NCBI GenBank assembly: GCA_023229795.1 | Contig: JALNYP010000114.1 | Location: 1-8,694, forward strand | Source of the DNA: Syntrophobacterales bacterium | GTDB lineage: Bacteria; Desulfobacterota; Desulfobaccia; Desulfobaccales; 0-14-0-80-60-11 | Length of the DNA: 8,694 bases | Direction: 5' to 3' | The notes under the pieces: model-generated | The model's input: the letters and a program-made list of their open reading frames with translations, nothing else | Told to the model about the DNA's origin: nothing | Databases searched by the model: none | Translations under genes and position numbers: made by a program | Shown: positions 5,876-8,694 of the stretch, one piece after another | How the letters are laid out: every line of letters starts with the position of its first letter | How positions within the stretch are numbered: position 1 is the first letter of the stretch

Positions 5876-6835
5876 CTACCGGAAATGGCAGGCCACCCAG
5901 TGGTCCGGCGCGGTCTCCCGAAAGGCGGGAACGTTCTCCCTGCAGACCGGGAACTGGGCTTCGGGGCAGCGGGGATGAAAGGGGCAGCCCGGCGGCACAT
6001 TCACCGGGCTGGGCGGCTCCCCCTTCAGGGCCGGCGGCGCAAAAGTCCGCTCCGGGGTGGGCCGGGGCACCGCGGCCAGCAGGGCCTCTGTATAGGGGTG
6101 CAGCCGGGCGGCGGCCAGGACCTCCCGGGAGGCCATTTCCATCAATTTGCCCACATACATCACCGCCACCCGGTTGCTGATCTGGGAGATGACGGAGAGG
6201 TCGTGGGAGATGAACAGATACGCCAGGCCATGGCGCTGCTGCAACTCCGCCAGCAGATTGAGAATCTGGGCCTGGATGGAAACATCCAGGGCGCTGACCG
6301 GCTCGTCCGCCACCATCAGCCGGGGCTTCAGGGCCAGGGCCCGGGCGATCCCCAGGCGCTGGCGCTGGCCGCCGCTGAATTCATGGGGATAGCGGTCGCC
6401 GACGTCGCTGGTCAGCCCCACTTCTCCGAGCAGCTCATCCACCCAGGCCCGCCGCTCCTGGCGGGACCCCAGGCTATGGATGATAAAGGGCTCTTCCAGG
6501 ATCTGGCCCACGGTCATGCGGGGATTGAGCGACGAGTACGGGTCCTGGAAGATGATCTGGATCTGGCGCCTGAGTTCCTTGAGGCGCTTATGGGAGACCT
6601 GGGCCAGGTCCTCCCCGGCGAAGACGATGCGGCCCCGGGTGGGGGGCAAGAGCGCCAGGGCCAGGCGGCCCAGGGTGGATTTGCCGCAGCCGGACTCCCC
6701 CACCAGCCCCAGAGTTTCCCCGGGATAAAGGACAAAACTCACCCCGTCCACCGCTTTCAAAAGCGGCCCCTTCCCCCAGGCGCCGGCCAGGCGGAAATAG
6801 CGACAGAGATCGTGGGCGGCTAAAAGTTCAGACAT
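5876..6835 (-). CDS. Peptide-type ABC importer ATP-binding protein, OppF/DppF type
   Basis: This 319-residue cytoplasmic ATPase is one of the two nucleotide-binding subunits that power oligopeptide, dipeptide or nickel-type ABC importers. Visible motifs are Walker A GESGCGKST (46-54), Q-loop FQDP (Q97), signature FSGGQRQR (153-160), Walker B LMVADEP (173-179) and switch His211 (ISHD). The C-terminal oligopeptide-transporter extension carries Cys284, Cys290, Cys298 and Cys316 in CPFHPRCPEAQFPVC and VACHF; such cysteines bind an iron-sulfur cluster in some relatives. The start is set at the ATG 6835-6833 because homology begins at SELLAAHDL, and this ATG overlaps the stop of the upstream ATPase by 8 bases (ATGTCTGA), implying translational coupling. 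An in-frame upstream ATG at 6904 would add 23 residues without homology. The pair-partner is 6828-7841; the substrate cannot be decided. Confidence 0.93.
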   Translation of the reverse strand: MSELLAAHDLCRYFRLAGAWGKGPLLKAVDGVSFVLYPGETLGLVGESGCGKSTLGRLALALLPPTRGRIVFAGEDLAQVSHKRLKELRRQIQIIFQDPYSSLNPRMTVGQILEEPFIIHSLGSRQERRAWVDELLGEVGLTSDVGDRYPHEFSGGQRQRLGIARALALKPRLMVADEPVSALDVSIQAQILNLLAELQQRHGLAYLFISHDLSVISQISNRVAVMYVGKLMEMASREVLAAARLHPYTEALLAAVPRPTPERTFAPPALKGEPPSPVNVPPGCPFHPRCPEAQFPVCRENVPAFRETAPDHWVACHFR

Positions 6836-7841
6836 AATTCCAGCACCGCACCACATGCCCGGGGCCCACTTCCACCCAGGGCGGTTCCTCCAGGCAGCGG
6901 CCATGAACCAGAGGGCAGCGGTCCCTAAAGAGGCAGCCCGCCGGCGGCTCCGCCGGCAGATGCCCCTTGATCGCCGCCAGGGTGCCTCCGGGCGGCCGAC
7001 TGAAATCCAACCGGGGCACGGACCCCAGCAGCCCCTGGGTGTAGGGATGGTCCGGATGGCGGAAGAGTTCCGCGGTCGGGGCCGCCTCCACGATGAGCCC
7101 TGCGTACATCACCGCCACCCGGTCCGCGGTCTGGGCCACGATCCCCAGGTTGTGGGTGATGAACAGCACTGCCAGCCCCAATTCCGCCTTGAGGCGGGCC
7201 AGCAGGGCCAGAATCTGGGCCTGGATGGTCACGTCCAGGGCGGTGGTGGGCTCATCCGCGATGAGCAGTTCGGGGTCGCAGGCCAGGGCCATGGCCATCA
7301 GGGCCCGCTGCCGCAGGCCCCCCGAGAGCTGGTGCGGGTACTGCCCCAGGCGGTGCGCCGCATCGGGAAACCCCACCCGGCTCAATGCCGCCCCGGCCTC
7401 CCGCCAGGCCTCGGGATGGGACAGCCCCCGGTGCAGGCGCAGGGCCTCGGCCACCTGCTCGCCGACGGTCAGGACCGGATTGAGTGCGGTCATGGGCTCC
7501 TGGAAGACCATGGCGATGCGGTTGCCCCGAATTTGGCGCATGTGGCTGTCCGGCAAGCCCAGCAGCTCCTCTCCTTGAAAGCGAATCTCGCCGGTGACCT
7601 CCGCCAGCGGCACCGGCAGCAGCCGCAGAATGGACATGGCGGTGACGGTCTTGCCGCACCCCGATTCCCCCACCAGCCCCAGGGTCTCGCCAGGGGCCAG
7701 ATCGAAGCTCACCCCGGCCACGGCCCTGACCCGGCCCCGCTCCGCGGCGAAGTTCACCGTCAGATCCCGCACGCTCAGCAGCGGCGCGGCTTCAGGTCGA
7801 ATAACCGGGGCTTCCAGAGTAGTTTCGGGCATTTCTTGCAT
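6828..7841 (-). CDS. Peptide-type ABC importer ATP-binding protein, OppD/DppD type
   Basis: This 337-residue cytoplasmic ATPase would work as a heterodimer with the overlapping OppF-type subunit. Motifs are Walker A GESGCGKT (58-65), Q-loop FQEP (Q114), signature LSGGLRQ (172-178), Walker B LLIADEP (192-198) and switch His230 (ITHN). The C-terminal extension has Cys303, Cys309, Cys316 and Cys333 (CLFRDRCPLVHGRC, then VVRCW), the pattern that carries a [4Fe-4S] cluster in some characterised relatives. The N-terminal 20 residues are non-conserved. The ATG at 7841 and an in-frame ATG at 7832 are both possible; neither has a convincing ribosome binding site. An in-frame TGA lies 15 bases upstream of the first. 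The usual neighbours, two permeases and a binding protein, are absent on both sides within the window, so the pair must serve a transporter encoded elsewhere or have lost it. Confidence 0.93.
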   Translation of the reverse strand: MQEMPETTLEAPVIRPEAAPLLSVRDLTVNFAAERGRVRAVAGVSFDLAPGETLGLVGESGCGKTVTAMSILRLLPVPLAEVTGEIRFQGEELLGLPDSHMRQIRGNRIAMVFQEPMTALNPVLTVGEQVAEALRLHRGLSHPEAWREAGAALSRVGFPDAAHRLGQYPHQLSGGLRQRALMAMALACDPELLIADEPTTALDVTIQAQILALLARLKAELGLAVLFITHNLGIVAQTADRVAVMYAGLIVEAAPTAELFRHPDHPYTQGLLGSVPRLDFSRPPGGTLAAIKGHLPAEPPAGCLFRDRCPLVHGRCLEEPPWVEVGPGHVVRCWNYV

Positions 7842-7854
7842 AAGAAGGATTAAT

Positions 7855-7864
7855 CAGCCGGCTG
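7855..7864. repeat. 10-bp palindrome CAGCCGGCTG upstream of the OppD-type gene
   Basis: A perfect palindrome 14 bp before the OppD-type start codon. It is within reach of the promoter or leader and could be an operator half, but short GC palindromes are common at this composition. Confidence 0.25.
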
Positions 7865-7888
7865 TTGGAAAACGGGATTATTCCGCCA

Positions 7889-7948
7889 GGGCGGGGAAAC
7901 CCCGCGCCTACACCACGCCGGTTTTGTAGGGGCGAGGTCTCCTCGCCC
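7889..7948. repeat. Mirrored pair of REP-like palindromic repeats
   Basis: Two 24-bp copies lie in opposite orientation (7889-7912, and 7925-7948 read on the minus strand), 12 bp apart, and match at 20 of 24 positions. Each is a GC palindrome with a 3-base loop, GCGGGG-AAA-CCCCGC in the first and GGGCGAGG-TCT-CCTCGCCC in the second, followed by a CCTACA tail that pairs with TGTAGG of the other copy. One pair of differences (A to G in one arm, T to C in the other) keeps the stem paired. The layout is that of bacterial interspersed REP elements. It sits in the spacer upstream of the OppD-type gene. Confidence 0.7.
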
Positions 7949-7989
7949 GCTTCTTTGCACTGCGCCTCCGCCGTCGGACGCCGGATAAA

Positions 7990-8694
7990 CTAGTCCGTCC
8001 CCGCCGTCACCACCGCCTCTTCCGCCCGGGGCAGCCGGATGGTAAAAGTGGAGCCCCGGCCCGGGGTGCTGTCCACCAGGATGGCGCCGCCGTGTTCCCC
8101 GATGATGCTCTGGCAGATGGCCAGCCCCAGCCCGGTCCCCTTCTCCTTGGTGGTAAAATAAGGCTGAAAAATATTGGCCGCCACCTCCGAAGACATGCCC
8201 TCGCCGGTATCGGTGACGGCGATTTCCACCTGGTCGCCCTGCACCCGGCTGGCAATGGTGATCTCGCCGCCCCGGGGCATGGCCTCCATAGCGTTCTTCA
8301 CCAGATTGATGAGCACCTGCCGCACCTGCTTGGGGTCGAAGCTCACCAACGGCAGCGGCCCCTCCTCCACCCGGCGCACTGTGATGTGGTGCTCTTCCAG
8401 GGTATCGGCGAACAGCTCCAGGACTTCGGCGAGCGCGGCCCCGATCTGACCGGGGCGTTTTTCGGCCTGGGGCCGGCGGACAAAATCCCGCATCTCGGCC
8501 ACCATGGTCTCCAGGTGGCCCACCTCCTCGGCGATGATGGCGAGCTTCTGGCGGGCCTTGTCTTCCAGGGCCGGGAGCTTGAGGAGCTGCCGGGCGAACC
8601 CGCCGATAATCAGCAGGGGGTTCTTGATTTCATGGGCGATATGCGTCACCGTGTTGCCCACCGCGGCCAGGCGTTCCGATTGCAGCACCCGCTC
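7990..8694 (-). CDS. Sensor histidine kinase, C-terminal part (runs off the window)
   Basis: The frame is open from the right edge of the window to the TAG at 7992-7990, giving 234 visible residues. It is the catalytic half of a two-component sensor kinase, which phosphorylates its own histidine and passes the phosphate to a response regulator. The H-box is HIAHEIKNPL (visible residue H21), the N-box VLINLVKNAMEAM (N130 and N134), the G1 box DTGEGM (162-167), then FQPYFTTKEKGTGLGLAI (F and G2 boxes). The leading ERVLQSERLAAVGN is a typical join from a coiled coil or PAS domain, so the GTG at 8688-8686 is internal and the true start and sensor domains lie outside. The H-box style is that of NtrB/AtoS-like kinases that often pair with sigma-54 activators. 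No partner regulator lies downstream in the window; it may be upstream. Confidence 0.92.
   Translation of the reverse strand, partial: ERVLQSERLAAVGNTVTHIAHEIKNPLLIIGGFARQLLKLPALEDKARQKLAIIAEEVGHLETMVAEMRDFVRRPQAEKRPGQIGAALAEVLELFADTLEEHHITVRRVEEGPLPLVSFDPKQVRQVLINLVKNAMEAMPRGGEITIASRVQGDQVEIAVTDTGEGMSSEVAANIFQPYFTTKEKGTGLGLAICQSIIGEHGGAILVDSTPGRGSTFTIRLPRAEEAVVTAGTD

Noticed and set aside
5813..6823. Long plus-strand open frame opposite the OppF-type gene
   Set aside because: Its product is rich in G, Q, P and H with no domain, and mirrors the coding pattern of the real minus-strand ATPase.
6855..7853. Long plus-strand open frame opposite the OppD-type gene
   Set aside because: Same case: low-complexity Q/G/H-rich translation, entirely overlapping a confident ABC ATPase.

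Overview
The window looks like part of a chromosome from a high-GC Gram-negative bacterium. The GC-rich, densely packed genes, a lipoprotein with a lipobox, and REP-like palindromes would suit a member of the Desulfobacterota or another former deltaproteobacterial line. That placement is an impression from gene style and is not proven by the sequence. All intact genes read on the minus strand; only the broken gene on the left reads on the plus strand.

Left third (about 1-3763): a large, relatively AT-rich plus-strand gene is cut in two by an insertion sequence. The 5' remnant (89-420) and 3' remnant (2065-3763) read as one protein: a helical, repeat-like region typical of the C-terminal half of NACHT/STAND or HEAT-repeat proteins, ending in a PD-(D/E)xK-type nuclease-like domain. 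Its N-terminal part lies outside the window or is decayed. It is probably a dead defence-type gene acquired by transfer. The inserted element (about 421-2064, 1.64 kb) has 22-bp imperfect terminal inverted repeats and an intact minus-strand transposase of the IS1380 type. A long inverted repeat around the transposase start codon may shut down its translation from read-through transcripts.

Middle (3764-5875): a 613-bp AT-richer stretch has no convincing gene but several short inverted and direct repeats. It is followed by a TauE/SafE-type membrane exporter (4377-5156) and a small glycine-zipper lipoprotein (5275-5649). A strong terminator-like hairpin sits just upstream of the lipoprotein start codon.

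Right part (5876-8694): two ABC ATPase genes of the oligopeptide/dipeptide (Opp/Dpp) type overlap by 8 bases and are surely co-translated, but no permease or binding-protein genes are present in the window. Upstream of them is a short spacer with a mirrored pair of REP-like palindromes, and then the C-terminal part of a sensor histidine kinase that runs off the window edge.

The most interesting items are the nuclease-tailed repeat protein inactivated by an IS, the start-codon-sequestering repeat in that IS, the REP-like pair whose stems show compensatory base changes, and the possible attenuator ahead of the lipoprotein.
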